Positions 23,624 to 32,252 of a DNA stretch of 64,000 nucleotides are shown one piece after another. This stretch comes from Caldilinea sp. CFX5 (GTDB taxonomy: Bacteria > Chloroflexota > Anaerolineae > Caldilineales > Caldilineaceae). The notes beneath the pieces are model-generated. The model was not told the origin of the DNA, ran no database searches, and saw only the letters and a list, made by a program, of their open reading frames with translations. Numbering within the stretch: the first letter of the stretch is position 1; every line of letters starts with the position of its first letter. Location: the NCBI GenBank assembly GCA_021405325.1, contig QWII01000032.1:1-64000 (forward strand), written 5' to 3'. The translations under genes and the position numbers were made by a program.

Positions 23624-26392
23624 GCGGGTGGCGTCGCCCATCTGCTCCTCCCGCCCATCGTCGGGCTGATAGGGATAGTTCTGATACTGACTGCTTGTCC
23701 ACTCCCACACATTGCCGGCCATGTCCAGTAAGCCGAAGGGACTTTGCCCCTTCTCATAGCTTCCTACATCAGTCATGGTGCCTTCATTAAAATTGAAGTT
23801 GGCTAGCTCACGCGTAGGTCGCTTATCGCCCCAGGGGTAGATGTGGGCATCCGTGCCACGGCATGCCTTTTCCCACTCTGCTTCAGTAGGCAGCCGTCCG
23901 CCCCGCCACTGGGCATAGGCATTGGCCTGATGCCATGAGACATCGGTCACCGGCCAATACCGCAGTTGAGGCTTATCCCAACGAGTGTTATTCGGCGCTG
24001 CACAAGCCCCTGCCTTGACACACTCGCTATACTGCCAATTGGTTACCTCGGTGCGTAGAATCCAAAATTCATTGAGGGTAACCTGGTGTTGCGGTTTTTC
24101 ATCCGCATTCGAATATTGTTCGGTTTCGGTGGAACCCATCGTAAATTCACCCGCCGGCACGCGTACATAGACCGGCGTATCGGGCGGTGGCTTCAAATCG
24201 AGCGCAGCCTGGTATTTTTCAGCGGCGCCGGTTAAGTCGCCGTTACGGGCGAGTTCCTCACCTGCTTGCACCAAGAGAATGGCCGCCTGGCGGTAGACAT
24301 CCGCTTTTTCGGCGGTTAGGTCAAAATCGGGACGGAATTCAGCTTGGTCCGCCTCCTCCAATTTGGCAATGGCTTCGGCAATTTTGCCTGTGGCTTTATA
24401 AGCGCTGGCCTCTTTCAACAATTCTTCGCCGCGTAACTGGGCGAGTCGTTCATTAGCGCGCTCCTCGCTGGCCACAGCCGTTGCTTCAGCGGCTGTGCGG
24501 GTTGCGACTTCAATAGCAACGGCGGTTGCACCGGCTTCGGCTGTTTTGCGGGCCTGAGCTTCACTGGCGCGTGCATTCTCCGCATTGGTAAAGGCGCGAT
24601 CTGCCTGATCAAAAAAATAAAAAGCAACACCGGCCACAACGACGGCGACAAAAAGCGCAATGCCAAGCCAGATGGCGCGCCGGCGCAACTGTTGCGTTGC
24701 CTGAAGTTGTACTTCCGCGCGTTGCCGTTCGGCCTCGGCGCGCCGGCGTTCCAATTCCAGTTCACGTTGACGGGCCGCTTCGCGTTCTTGCTGTTCGCGG
24801 TCAGCCAGGGCGCGGCTGGTGGTGATAAAGTGCTGTTCCTGTTCACTCAAATCGCCGGCGCGCGTTTTGAGCCACGGTTCAGCTTCTGTCAGCAAGGCGC
24901 CACGCAGCAAGGCGCCCTCATCCTCGTTGCTGGCCGCCCAATTCGCCACCAACGAGCGCAAGCGCTGGCGCCACAGCAAAAACTCACGGTCGCCGTTGAG
25001 CCAGCTTTTCAATTCACCCCAGCCGCGAATCAACGCCTCATGGGCTACTTCCACCGTTTCACTCCCGCTCTGTTCATCACGCCCTGTCACCAGCAGGCGG
25101 GCGTCGGCTAGTTTATGCACCAGCGTCAGCTTGGCCGGATCCACCTCGTCCAAGGCGATACGCCGCTTGGTATCCTCGGCACCTTCATCGGGTTGGGCCA
25201 CGCGTACTAAGCGGGTGAAGATGCTGCGCACGGCGGCCTGTTCCTCGTCGCGCAAACTTTTGAGGGTCTGATCGGCCCGTTTGGCAATCGCCCCGGTCAC
25301 GCCGCCGATGTCACGATAGGCAGCGTGGGTCAACACCCCATCCGCCGTTTGGCGGTCCCAGAGTTCGGTGAGGGCAAATTGAAGCAGGGGCAGTGCCCCT
25401 GCTTCGGCTTCAACGTCGTCGAGAATGGTCTGCACCAGCCCTTCTTCAAAGCGGCGACCGGCCTTGTGCGCCGGCTGTTCAATGGCGGCGCGGCGTTCTT
25501 CGGTGGTCATTGATAGCACATTGACCAGCCCGGTATCGACCCGCTTGCCCAATGGCTCGTCGACCAGCACGCGGCCGTAGAAGTCGGCGCGCAGGGTAAA
25601 CAAGACCGTCAGCCAGGGCGTGTTGGCGGCGGCCAGTAACGTTTGCAGGAAGGCACGCCGCAATGTCTCATCGCTACAGAGCGTGAAGGTCTCTTCAAAC
25701 TGGTCAAAGATGAGCAGCAAGCGGGGTAATCCGGGGTGGAGACGACGCACCTCGGCCAGCACATCGCCAATCAGTAAATTGCCTTTCTGCAACTTGTTTG
25801 CTATCGCCCGCGCTTGCTCAAGCCGTTCGGATAATGGCAGTTTTGGTGCAATTTCGTTGACCAATGGTGTGGTCAATGTATAGAGTGGGTCCTTATCAGG
25901 CCGAATGATCGGCGGCACCTGCCACTCATGGCTGCCGGGCAGCTTGCCCTCGCCCAGCGCCGTCAGCAACCCAGCGCGCACCAATGATGACTTGCCCGAC
26001 CCTGACGGTCCCACCACGGCTACAAAGTTGGTCGCCTGAAGTTTGGCCAATAGCTTCGCCACCATCCCTGCACGGCCAAAGTAGTTGGCGGCATGTTCGG
26101 CCTCAAAGGGTTCCAGCCCGCGGTAGGGATTGGGAACCGTGGGGAGAGGTATTGGCGGCGGCACTGGGTCAGGCGTTGTTGGGGTAACTGTCGGCCCAAC
26201 AGGTGTGTTGTAGACATGGATCGTCTGTTGTTGCGCGTGAAACTTACCGCCGGCCACATTATCGCTGTGGTCACGTTGGTCGCGCCCGATGAAATCACCG
26301 CCAACATTGGCATTGCCAGTGATAGCAGCGCCGCCGTCAGTTTTGATAGTGGGTGCAGTGGACTGCTGCTCCGGATTACGTTTGTCCGACAT
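23501..26392 (-). CDS. DGR variable protein: STAND NTPase - membrane helix - FGE/C-type-lectin fold
   Basis: A 963-residue target protein. Residues 1-90: Pro/Thr-rich with a GNANVGGDFIGRD motif. Residues 90-525: nSTAND-type NTPase, starting NPYRGLEPFEAEHAANYFGR, Walker A GPSGSGKSS near 128, Walker B LLLIFDQFEE near 225. Residues 530-570: charged coiled coil. Residues 572-594: membrane helix AIWLGIALFVAVVVAGVAF. Residues 600-735: Ala/Glu-rich coil and TPR-like part. Residues 740-963: formylglycine-generating-enzyme fold (VRVPAGEFTMGS, GGRLPTEAEWEKACRG, GLLDMAGNVWEW), ending in the variable repeat. It probably binds diverse ligands through the FGE fold and signals through the NTPase. The ATG at 26392 has GGAG nine bases upstream. 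An in-frame ATG at 26407 is an alternative. Confidence 0.92.
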   Translation of the reverse strand: MSDKRNPEQQSTAPTIKTDGGAAITGNANVGGDFIGRDQRDHSDNVAGGKFHAQQQTIHVYNTPVGPTVTPTTPDPVPPPIPLPTVPNPYRGLEPFEAEHAANYFGRAGMVAKLLAKLQATNFVAVVGPSGSGKSSLVRAGLLTALGEGKLPGSHEWQVPPIIRPDKDPLYTLTTPLVNEIAPKLPLSERLEQARAIANKLQKGNLLIGDVLAEVRRLHPGLPRLLLIFDQFEETFTLCSDETLRRAFLQTLLAAANTPWLTVLFTLRADFYGRVLVDEPLGKRVDTGLVNVLSMTTEERRAAIEQPAHKAGRRFEEGLVQTILDDVEAEAGALPLLQFALTELWDRQTADGVLTHAAYRDIGGVTGAIAKRADQTLKSLRDEEQAAVRSIFTRLVRVAQPDEGAEDTKRRIALDEVDPAKLTLVHKLADARLLVTGRDEQSGSETVEVAHEALIRGWGELKSWLNGDREFLLWRQRLRSLVANWAASNEDEGALLRGALLTEAEPWLKTRAGDLSEQEQHFITTSRALADREQQEREAARQRELELERRRAEAERQRAEVQLQATQQLRRRAIWLGIALFVAVVVAGVAFYFFDQADRAFTNAENARASEAQARKTAEAGATAVAIEVATRTAAEATAVASEERANERLAQLRGEELLKEASAYKATGKIAEAIAKLEEADQAEFRPDFDLTAEKADVYRQAAILLVQAGEELARNGDLTGAAEKYQAALDLKPPPDTPVYVRVPAGEFTMGSTETEQYSNADEKPQHQVTLNEFWILRTEVTNWQYSECVKAGACAAPNNTRWDKPQLRYWPVTDVSWHQANAYAQWRGGRLPTEAEWEKACRGTDAHIYPWGDKRPTRELANFNFNEGTMTDVGSYEKGQSPFGLLDMAGNVWEWTSSQYQNYPYQPDDGREEQMGDATRTLRGGAFSNLENNVRCANRYDSNPTFADDVVGFRVLSPGF

Positions 26393-26461
26393 GGGGGATG
26401 ACTCCATGAAAAAAGGACGAGTGGGTGAATGAATCAGTAAAGCTGGAAAATTCTGTTGATA

Positions 26462-26490
26462 ATTTTAGTTGGATTACGCATGAATGTCAA
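26462..26490 (-). promoter_or_regulatory. Consensus promoter of the DGR operon
   Basis: On the minus strand TTGACA (26490-26485) and TAAAAT (26467-26462) are separated by 17 bases. It is the best sigma-70-type promoter in the window and lies about 70 bases before the variable-protein start. Confidence 0.7.
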
Positions 26491-26512
26491 AATGTTCGTT
26501 TTCCTGATTAAG

Positions 26513-27511
26513 TCATGCCCCTTTGCTCTGATACAAGTCGATGGTTGCCAACGCTTCGGCTAACAGTAGTGATCCAACCGGAAATGGGCCGCTCTCCAAA
26601 TCAATACCATCACGCGCGGCTTGTAAGACAGCCACCATGCGATTGGCAATGCGCGCTTGATCGGCTGGACTGTAGCGAGCAAAGTGCTGCGGCAACTGAC
26701 TGTAATCGACCAGTTCCAAACCATAGAGCGTTTCGGTATAGGTTTTCTGGTAGGGCTGGTCAAAGGTAAAAGATAACATGTCGTCACCATTGAGCGGAAT
26801 CGTAACGGTGGGGATCGGTTGATCAACATCAAACTCGGCAATATAGGCTTTGCCCTCATCAAAATTCGGTCTGGGATCAATCACGGCAATACGATAGGGG
26901 TGAGCGTCCGCTTCCGCCGCTTGGCGACGGCGGACAAGATAGTTTGCCAATCGCCCCAAGGTAGACCCCGACTCATGGAGATAATCAAGCTCGACAAAGA
27001 CCAGGCCACTATGAATCAGGTGCGAACGTTTCTCGCGGTAGGTAATGGCATCTTGGCTGCCACCTTTGTTCGCTGGTGAAAGTAATTCAACCCAGGCCAC
27101 CGGCGTTCCCTGGTCGCGCCCGCGGTGAATAAGCTTGTAGATCGCAATGGCCGCAAATTCATTCGCGCTTAACGGCGGCTCTTGTAAGACTTCCGGCACT
27201 GGCAATACCAGCAAGTTGGTATTGGGAATGTTTTGACTCGTGGGTAAGAAGGGGCGGATCGGATGCGGATCAAAGATTGTTACATCGGATTCAGGGTCAT
27301 CCAATGGCTGATCCAGTCGCCGCACCTGAAGCGACGTTTCGAGATCAGCGGTATACCCCATTGGTAGCAGGGCGGCGCGTAAAGCGCGCAACAAGTCGGC
27401 AATGTGGTTGCCATGAAAGCTATGCCACCCGCCCATGCTTTGCCAATAGCTGTGTAAGTGGGCGTTAATGCCATGATATTGGTTCCGGATCGACCGCACG
27501 CCTGCTGTCAT
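26513..27511 (-). CDS. DUF4058-family protein
   Basis: A 332-residue protein of the DUF4058 family, common in cyanobacteria and Chloroflexota and of unknown function. The family N-terminus is represented by WHSFHGNHIADLLRALRAAL and LPMGYTADLETSLQVR. The nuclease-like middle has VAWVELLSPANKGG followed by the ITYREKRSHLIHSGLVFVEL segment, which resembles a PD-(D/E)XK-type core. It begins 12 bases after the end of the small toxin-like frame at 27524. It sits upstream of the DGR promoter and is probably transcribed separately. Confidence 0.85.
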   Translation of the reverse strand: MTAGVRSIRNQYHGINAHLHSYWQSMGGWHSFHGNHIADLLRALRAALLPMGYTADLETSLQVRRLDQPLDDPESDVTIFDPHPIRPFLPTSQNIPNTNLLVLPVPEVLQEPPLSANEFAAIAIYKLIHRGRDQGTPVAWVELLSPANKGGSQDAITYREKRSHLIHSGLVFVELDYLHESGSTLGRLANYLVRRRQAAEADAHPYRIAVIDPRPNFDEGKAYIAEFDVDQPIPTVTIPLNGDDMLSFTFDQPYQKTYTETLYGLELVDYSQLPQHFARYSPADQARIANRMVAVLQAARDGIDLESGPFPVGSLLLAEALATIDLYQSKGA

Positions 27512-27523
27512 GCTTACTCCAGT

Positions 27524-27703
27524 TCACTCAGCGGGTCTGATAACAAGAATATTGATGATCTTTCTTTCCAGTGTTAACGTGTAGTAAATTGTATGGCCTG
27601 CCGTCGCCCAAACATAAACATCCGTTTCAAGCTTGGCTCCTTGCGGCACAGCGTCGTCAAGCGGACAGATGGACCGAATCGCACTGTATCTTAATCGCCA
27701 CAT
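27524..27703 (-). CDS. Short RelE/ParE-like toxin frame overlapping its antitoxin
   Basis: A 59-residue frame starting MWRLRYSAIR, overlapping the end of the antitoxin gene by 13 bases in another frame. Its C-terminal half (AGHTIYYTLTLERKIINILV) has the beta-strand pattern of RelE/ParE ribonuclease or gyrase toxins. It is shorter than the usual 80-100 residues and lacks the N-terminal helices. It may therefore be a minimal variant or a truncated relic. The tight overlap with a Phd/YefM antitoxin upstream supports a real toxin-antitoxin pair. Confidence 0.5.
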   Translation of the reverse strand: MWRLRYSAIRSICPLDDAVPQGAKLETDVYVWATAGHTIYYTLTLERKIINILVIRPAE

Positions 27704-27978
27704 GCTTCTTGCGCTCCCAACTTTTGCATCAATTCTTCGTGGGGAATTGATTTGGTTGGGTCTAGCTCGATTTCCTCATGGAGACGACGCGCACGGAGGA
27801 GCGCTTCAACGTGCGCCAATCGCTCGGCAATCTTGTTCCATTCTTCAATCGAGATCAATGCTGCTGTTAAGGAGCCACGCTGGGCCAAAAAGACGGGCCC
27901 CTTTTTCAATTTTTGCAATACCTGCGTGTGATCCCGTCTTAAATTGCTGATCGGTTCTACTTGTGGCGCTGGTAACAT
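27691..27978 (-). CDS. Phd/YefM-type antitoxin
   Basis: A 95-residue antitoxin of the Phd/YefM family. The N-terminal DNA-binding part reads VEPISNLRRDHTQVLQKLKK, followed by GPVFLAQRGSLTAALISIEE. The rest is a helical toxin-neutralising tail. It starts at the ATG at 27978 with AAGGAG upstream. The downstream overlapping frame at 27524-27703 is the likely toxin partner. Such antitoxins normally repress their own promoter. Confidence 0.82.
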   Translation of the reverse strand: MLPAPQVEPISNLRRDHTQVLQKLKKGPVFLAQRGSLTAALISIEEWNKIAERLAHVEALLRARRLHEEIELDPTKSIPHEELMQKLGAQEACGD

Positions 27979-28100
27979 TCATTGCTCCTTCTAAGGTGAA
28001 GTGAATTCACGTTTCAATGCCATTATTTTACAATACAACCCCATACTTGCCAAACTATTCAAGAAACCTTGGGCATATCGAGAAAGCAACCAGAAAATAG

Positions 28101-28153
28101 ACACGGATAGAAGGAACACGGAATATAAAAATCAGTGTTCCTTCTATCCGTGT
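28101..28153. terminator. 19-bp perfect palindrome after the PhyH gene
   Basis: Bases 28101-28119 pair perfectly with 28135-28153. It lies downstream of the PhyH gene stop and before the antitoxin gene, a likely terminator. Its arm (ACACGGATAGAAGGAACAC) is related in wording to palindromes at 49876 and 51319. Confidence 0.65.
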
Positions 28154-28200
28154 AGACAAAAGAAAGTTGCCCTATTTGTATAAATTTTCGGTTACCAAGC

Positions 28201-28983
28201 TCACCACTTCGTGCTACCCGGCATCATTTCTTCGCCATGCAACCAATCCCAAATGCTCCGCCAGAGAATGCGATGTTTATATGCCTCCGACTGGGCATCA
28301 ATGGGCAAGGAGAAGGGCAGCGGATTAAAGCGGTAATCAGCGCTGGCGTTCCAACTAGGCGCTTTCGGCGGCGCGGCGCGGTTGAAGAGGAACTTGAGCA
28401 TGCGCCGGTTCCGGCTGCGGTTGGGCATCCAGGCGTGCCAGATGTCGTAGTGGGTAATGGCGACCGTGCCGGCTTTGACAATCAGGGGGACTTGCGCCTT
28501 GAAATTCATATAGCTGCCCATCTGGGTCGAGGGCGTATTGTGATATTGGGTGCCGGGCAGCACGATGGTCGGTCCCATCTCTTCGGTCACATCCTGGGGG
28601 TAGTACATGCCTAACAGCACCTGAATCTGGTGGTGCCGCACATTGACGCCATCCTGATGCCAATGGCCGCCCCGGTCGCCCGGTCGTGTGTAGTGGCAGT
28701 GGCGATGGGAATTCATCGTGTAATCCGCGCCCAAGAGGCTGATCAGCGCGCCGCGCACTGCCGGATCGGCATAGACTTTGTAGAGATCCGGCACGCGATC
28801 CAGAATCTCATCGCCGGGGTTGCGGCCCAATTCGGCAAAGACTGCGTCGATCTTTTCACAAATCGACGCATGAAAAGCGGCGGGAAAGTCGGTGTTGACC
28901 AACATGTAGCCGTCGATGATAAACTTTTCTACCTGGGCATCGGTCAACAAGTACCGTGAATCAATTGTAGTCGCTTCAGCCAT
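28201..28983 (-). CDS. Phytanoyl-CoA dioxygenase (PhyH)-family oxygenase
   Basis: A 260-residue Fe(II)/2-oxoglutarate-dependent oxygenase of the PhyH family, which hydroxylates small molecules. Iron ligands are HQD in GGHWHQDGVNVRHHQ and the distal His in ITHYDIWHAW. The 2-oxoglutarate-binding Arg follows in RSRNRRMLKFLFNR. The substrate is unknown, and such genes are numerous in this lineage. It overlaps the upstream hypothetical gene by 8 bases, so the two form an operon. Confidence 0.85.
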   Translation of the reverse strand: MAEATTIDSRYLLTDAQVEKFIIDGYMLVNTDFPAAFHASICEKIDAVFAELGRNPGDEILDRVPDLYKVYADPAVRGALISLLGADYTMNSHRHCHYTRPGDRGGHWHQDGVNVRHHQIQVLLGMYYPQDVTEEMGPTIVLPGTQYHNTPSTQMGSYMNFKAQVPLIVKAGTVAITHYDIWHAWMPNRSRNRRMLKFLFNRAAPPKAPSWNASADYRFNPLPFSLPIDAQSEAYKHRILWRSIWDWLHGEEMMPGSTKW

Positions 28984-29377
28984 TGACCACCTCTTCTAGC
29001 TTTTGCAGGACAAATTCATAACCAACATAACTCAACTCCCGATCATCATAAGGCGCCATCAGGTTGGGAAAGTGGATCACCTGCCAGCCATCGACAATCG
29101 CATCATGCACCGTTTCATAAGGCCAGTCGGTGCGCGTGCGCAACGTGTCACAGCCGCCGCGTACCGGTTCATGCTGCGCCATCCCGATAATCGCCGCCGT
29201 GATCGACGGCGCCCGCGTGTGCAGATAGAGCAACCGTTGGCGCGGCCTTGCCTGCTGCACGATCTGCTGTAACCCCTGTAGATCCGCTTGGGTCACGCCG
29301 CTCGACGCGGTTTTCCCTTCGGCTGCGGCCAACCACTGGCTAACCGCCTGTTGTAAAGATGTCACTGTTTTCTCCAT
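28976..29377 (-). CDS. Hypothetical protein coupled to PhyH
   Basis: A 133-residue protein I do not recognise. It has a helical N-terminal half (LQQAVSQWLAAAEGK, LQQIVQQARPRQR) and a C-terminal half with SITAAIIGMAQHEPVRGG, VHDAIVDGWQVIHFPNLM and DRELSYVGYEFVLQKLEEV. There is no signal peptide or membrane helix. It overlaps the PhyH start by 8 bases, so it may be a partner or accessory of that oxygenase. Confidence 0.6.
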   Translation of the reverse strand: MEKTVTSLQQAVSQWLAAAEGKTASSGVTQADLQGLQQIVQQARPRQRLLYLHTRAPSITAAIIGMAQHEPVRGGCDTLRTRTDWPYETVHDAIVDGWQVIHFPNLMAPYDDRELSYVGYEFVLQKLEEVVNG

Positions 29378-29491
29378 TTACTCTATCATTGCTAGGTCTT
29401 GATCAAGGCTTGCCAACATGGCCAGCCAGGCGTGATGCCGGGCGGCCAGTTGGTCAACAACCCAATTACCCAATCATCGAATCACCAATCG

Positions 29492-30502
29492 TTACTCCCA
29501 CGGCAACGGCACACCCAACCGCTCACTCGCCGCCCGAATATTTTCCTGTTCCATCTCGCCGTAGCGGATGCCTTCGGTGCGATGTTTGGCGAGGATCTCC
29601 TCTTCGACAGCGCCGGGTAGGCGGGCGCGATCATAGCCGGGCATGGGGCGGTAATGTTTTTCCACATCACGTACCAGGCGGTCACTTTCGGCGCGGAAGA
29701 CTTCTTCCGGCACAACGCTGCCGATGTTGATCGCCAGCACCATGCCGCCGTGCCGTGCCGCCGGCCAGCGGTTCCAGCTTTCGTCAGAGAGGGTGAAGCC
29801 GGTCAAGCCGCCACCCATCAACGTCGCCACCGCGCCATAGCCGACGCTCTTAAAAAAGGCCGCCGGGATCATGGAAAAGAGCGCTTCAAAGTCCGGCCCG
29901 CGCTGGTAATCGGCCAGGATACAGGTGGCGGCGTCCAGCACCACGGGCGGCTCTTCGCCGCCGGGCAGGGCAAAGCAGATGGGCGGGTTGCCAAAGTAGC
30001 CCAGGTGCGCATCAGGGTTGGGACCGCCGCCGTCGGTCTTCTGTTGCCCCTGGTTGCGATAACCCTGGACCGAAAAGCCGATACAGCCCTGTTCCATGCA
30101 CATGCGCGCATAGTGACCGGCAGAACCGTAGTGACCAATATAACGCACCAACCCCATGCCCATGCCGACTTCCTTGGCTTTGGCAATGGCGTGGTGGGTG
30201 GCCTGCACCATCGGCCAGTAACCGAGTGTGCCGTCGCCTTCGATGACAACGGCGGTGGGCGTTTCATGCACCAGTTGGATGTTGGGTTGGGGATTGAGTT
30301 TGCCTTCAGCAAAGGAACGGGTATAGCCGTTGACGGTGCGCGTGCCGTGGCTGCGCACCCCGCGCAGATCCGAGTTGACCAGCAAGCGGCTGATGGTAGC
30401 GGCGTGTTCATGGCTCAGGCCGACTTTTTGGAAGCAGGCCGTGGCAAAGGCGAGCAGCCGTTCTTCTTGCACCTGGATAAATGACTCCGGTGGGCGATTC
30501 AT
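29492..30502 (-). CDS. Malate/L-lactate dehydrogenase-family (Ldh_2) oxidoreductase
   Basis: A 336-residue NAD(P)-dependent dehydrogenase of the YlbC/Ldh_2 family, which includes malate, ureidoglycolate and other 2-hydroxyacid dehydrogenases. Markers are NSDLRGVRSHGTRTVNGYTR near residue 48, EGDGTLGYWPMVQATHHAIA and VRYIGHYGSAGHYARMCM. The catalytic His is in SHGT. It precedes the hypothetical/PhyH pair by 114 bases on the same strand, so it may feed the same catabolic route. The true substrate cannot be read from the sequence. Confidence 0.85.
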   Translation of the reverse strand: MNRPPESFIQVQEERLLAFATACFQKVGLSHEHAATISRLLVNSDLRGVRSHGTRTVNGYTRSFAEGKLNPQPNIQLVHETPTAVVIEGDGTLGYWPMVQATHHAIAKAKEVGMGMGLVRYIGHYGSAGHYARMCMEQGCIGFSVQGYRNQGQQKTDGGGPNPDAHLGYFGNPPICFALPGGEEPPVVLDAATCILADYQRGPDFEALFSMIPAAFFKSVGYGAVATLMGGGLTGFTLSDESWNRWPAARHGGMVLAINIGSVVPEEVFRAESDRLVRDVEKHYRPMPGYDRARLPGAVEEEILAKHRTEGIRYGEMEQENIRAASERLGVPLPWE

Positions 30503-30593
30503 GGAATGACCTTTCTATGGATACAGAATGATGCTTTGGGGAGGTACCTATAGATCGTACAATCCATCGGTGGCTGTGCGCAAATCGCGGAAA

Positions 30594-32165
30594 TCAGCTA
30601 CTCTTTTGTCCGTCGGGGTCACTTTTCCAGCCGACAATTTTGCGTTGGTTGCTGTCAAAGTTGGCCCCGACTAGGGTGATCGGTTTGCCCTTGAGTGCGT
30701 ACTTCTGGTGGTAGGCGCTGTCTTTGATCTGCTGTAGGGCGGTATCAGCGTCCTTATCTAGCTTGAACTCAAAGAGAAAGATATGGTCCGCCAACTCAAT
30801 GACGGCATCGATCCGCCCTTGCCCGGTCTTGACTTCAGCGCTGACCTGCATGCCAAGCATGAGGAAGATCGGGTAGAAAATGGTCTGGTAATATTTCTCC
30901 TGTTTCAAATGTAAATCATAATCGATGTTGGCAAAGAAACTATCCAGTGTGGTAAAGAACCGAGCAAAATCACGCATCTCCAGCGACCGCACCAGTTGCT
31001 GCAGATGACCGCGGGCGAAGGTGCGTTCCAGGTTGCTGAACTCACTGAGGAGGTAAGTGATAAAGGCATGTTCTACTTCATAGTTGGGATAATCCAGCGT
31101 GTAGATCAGATTTTCTTGCTGCTGATAGGTGCCTTTGATGGTCAAATAACCGGTTTGGAAAAGCAAAGGGACAATCGCTAGACTTTCAATTTCGTAGCTA
31201 CTAAAATCAATTTCGGCAACGTCAAGTTGCGTCAGTTGGGCAATTTCATAACCACGGTCACGGATCAGCTTGATGAGAAAAGTGGGGGTCCCACTCTCGA
31301 ACCAGAAGTTGGCAAAGCCTTGTTCCTTGAAAAAAAGCAGGGTGGAATAGGGGTTATAAACATTAACCGCGTTGCGGGCAAAGCAAAAACCGTTATACCA
31401 GTATCGCATCCGTTGGCCCACAATTGTTTCCGTCCAGCCGTTTGCCTGGGCGAAGGCGGCAATATAGGCTTGAAAATAGTGCTGTAACTCAACTTCGGTA
31501 ATTCCTAGCGCCGCAGCAAAGGTCGGGCGTAAACTGATGTCTTCAAGGTTGTTCATCGCTGAAAAGACGCCCACGCGTGAAAACTTACTGATACCGGTAA
31601 TAAAAACAAAGCGAATGGACGCATCCATTGCCTTGATCACCGTATAGAAAGCTTTCAAAACTTCGCGTATGCGGATCGCCTCAGCAATATTGTCAATGTT
31701 GTCAATAATCGGTTTATCATACTCATCAATCAGAATGACGACTTGGGTGTTCTGCCCTAACTGACGGATCAAGTTATCAAAGCGACTTTGGTAATCAAAA
31801 CCGCGCAGGGTTAAGCCATGTTCCAGCGCGATTTCTTCTACATAATAATCGATTAGTTGCTCAAGTTTAGCGGCGGAATTGACCGTATTACGACTAAAAT
31901 CAAAGCGAATCACCGGGTGTACTTTCCAGTTATAATCACTCCCATCGATCCATAGACCACGAAACAGGTCGCGGTTGCCTTTGAAGATTTGTTCTAGGGT
32001 GGAGATCATCAAACTCTTGCCAAAACGCCGGGGGCGCGCCAGAAAATAGACGCCTTTGGTGTAGCGCACCAGTTCATAGAGGTACTGTGTTTTATCAACA
32101 TACAAGAACCCACCTTCAATAATATCTTTGAAGGTGGGCGTCGTGGTAGGCAATGGTTTGAGCAT
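30594..32165 (-). CDS. AAA-ATPase-like protein with C-terminal PD-(D/E)XK nuclease domain
   Basis: A 523-residue protein of the AAA-ATPase-like (PF09820)/DUF1703 family. The N-terminus TFKDIIEGGFLYVDKTQYLY, P-loop RPRRFGKSLMIS and Walker B VVILIDEYDKPI are typical. The C-terminal nuclease core reads GRIDAVIELADHIFLFEFKL with an AYHQKYAL Gln-Tyr motif. Members often sit in defence or mobile contexts, but their role is unproven. The ATG at 32165 has AGGAG six bases upstream. It follows the lanT gene by 87 bases with its own promoter, so it is probably not part of the lanthipeptide operon. Confidence 0.85.
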   Translation of the reverse strand: MLKPLPTTTPTFKDIIEGGFLYVDKTQYLYELVRYTKGVYFLARPRRFGKSLMISTLEQIFKGNRDLFRGLWIDGSDYNWKVHPVIRFDFSRNTVNSAAKLEQLIDYYVEEIALEHGLTLRGFDYQSRFDNLIRQLGQNTQVVILIDEYDKPIIDNIDNIAEAIRIREVLKAFYTVIKAMDASIRFVFITGISKFSRVGVFSAMNNLEDISLRPTFAAALGITEVELQHYFQAYIAAFAQANGWTETIVGQRMRYWYNGFCFARNAVNVYNPYSTLLFFKEQGFANFWFESGTPTFLIKLIRDRGYEIAQLTQLDVAEIDFSSYEIESLAIVPLLFQTGYLTIKGTYQQQENLIYTLDYPNYEVEHAFITYLLSEFSNLERTFARGHLQQLVRSLEMRDFARFFTTLDSFFANIDYDLHLKQEKYYQTIFYPIFLMLGMQVSAEVKTGQGRIDAVIELADHIFLFEFKLDKDADTALQQIKDSAYHQKYALKGKPITLVGANFDSNQRKIVGWKSDPDGQKSS

Positions 32166-32210
32166 GGCGATCTCCTGCACCGGCTGCACGCATCACAATC
32201 AATCGCGCCT

Positions 32211-32239
32211 ATTGTACCGCAATGCTGCTGAAAACCCAA
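32211..32239 (-). promoter_or_regulatory. Putative promoter of the AAA-ATPase/nuclease gene
   Basis: On the minus strand TTGGGT (32239-32234) and TACAAT (32216-32211) with 17-base spacing, 45 bases before the ATG. Confidence 0.5.
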
Positions 32240-32252
32240 CCCCTACGCCATT

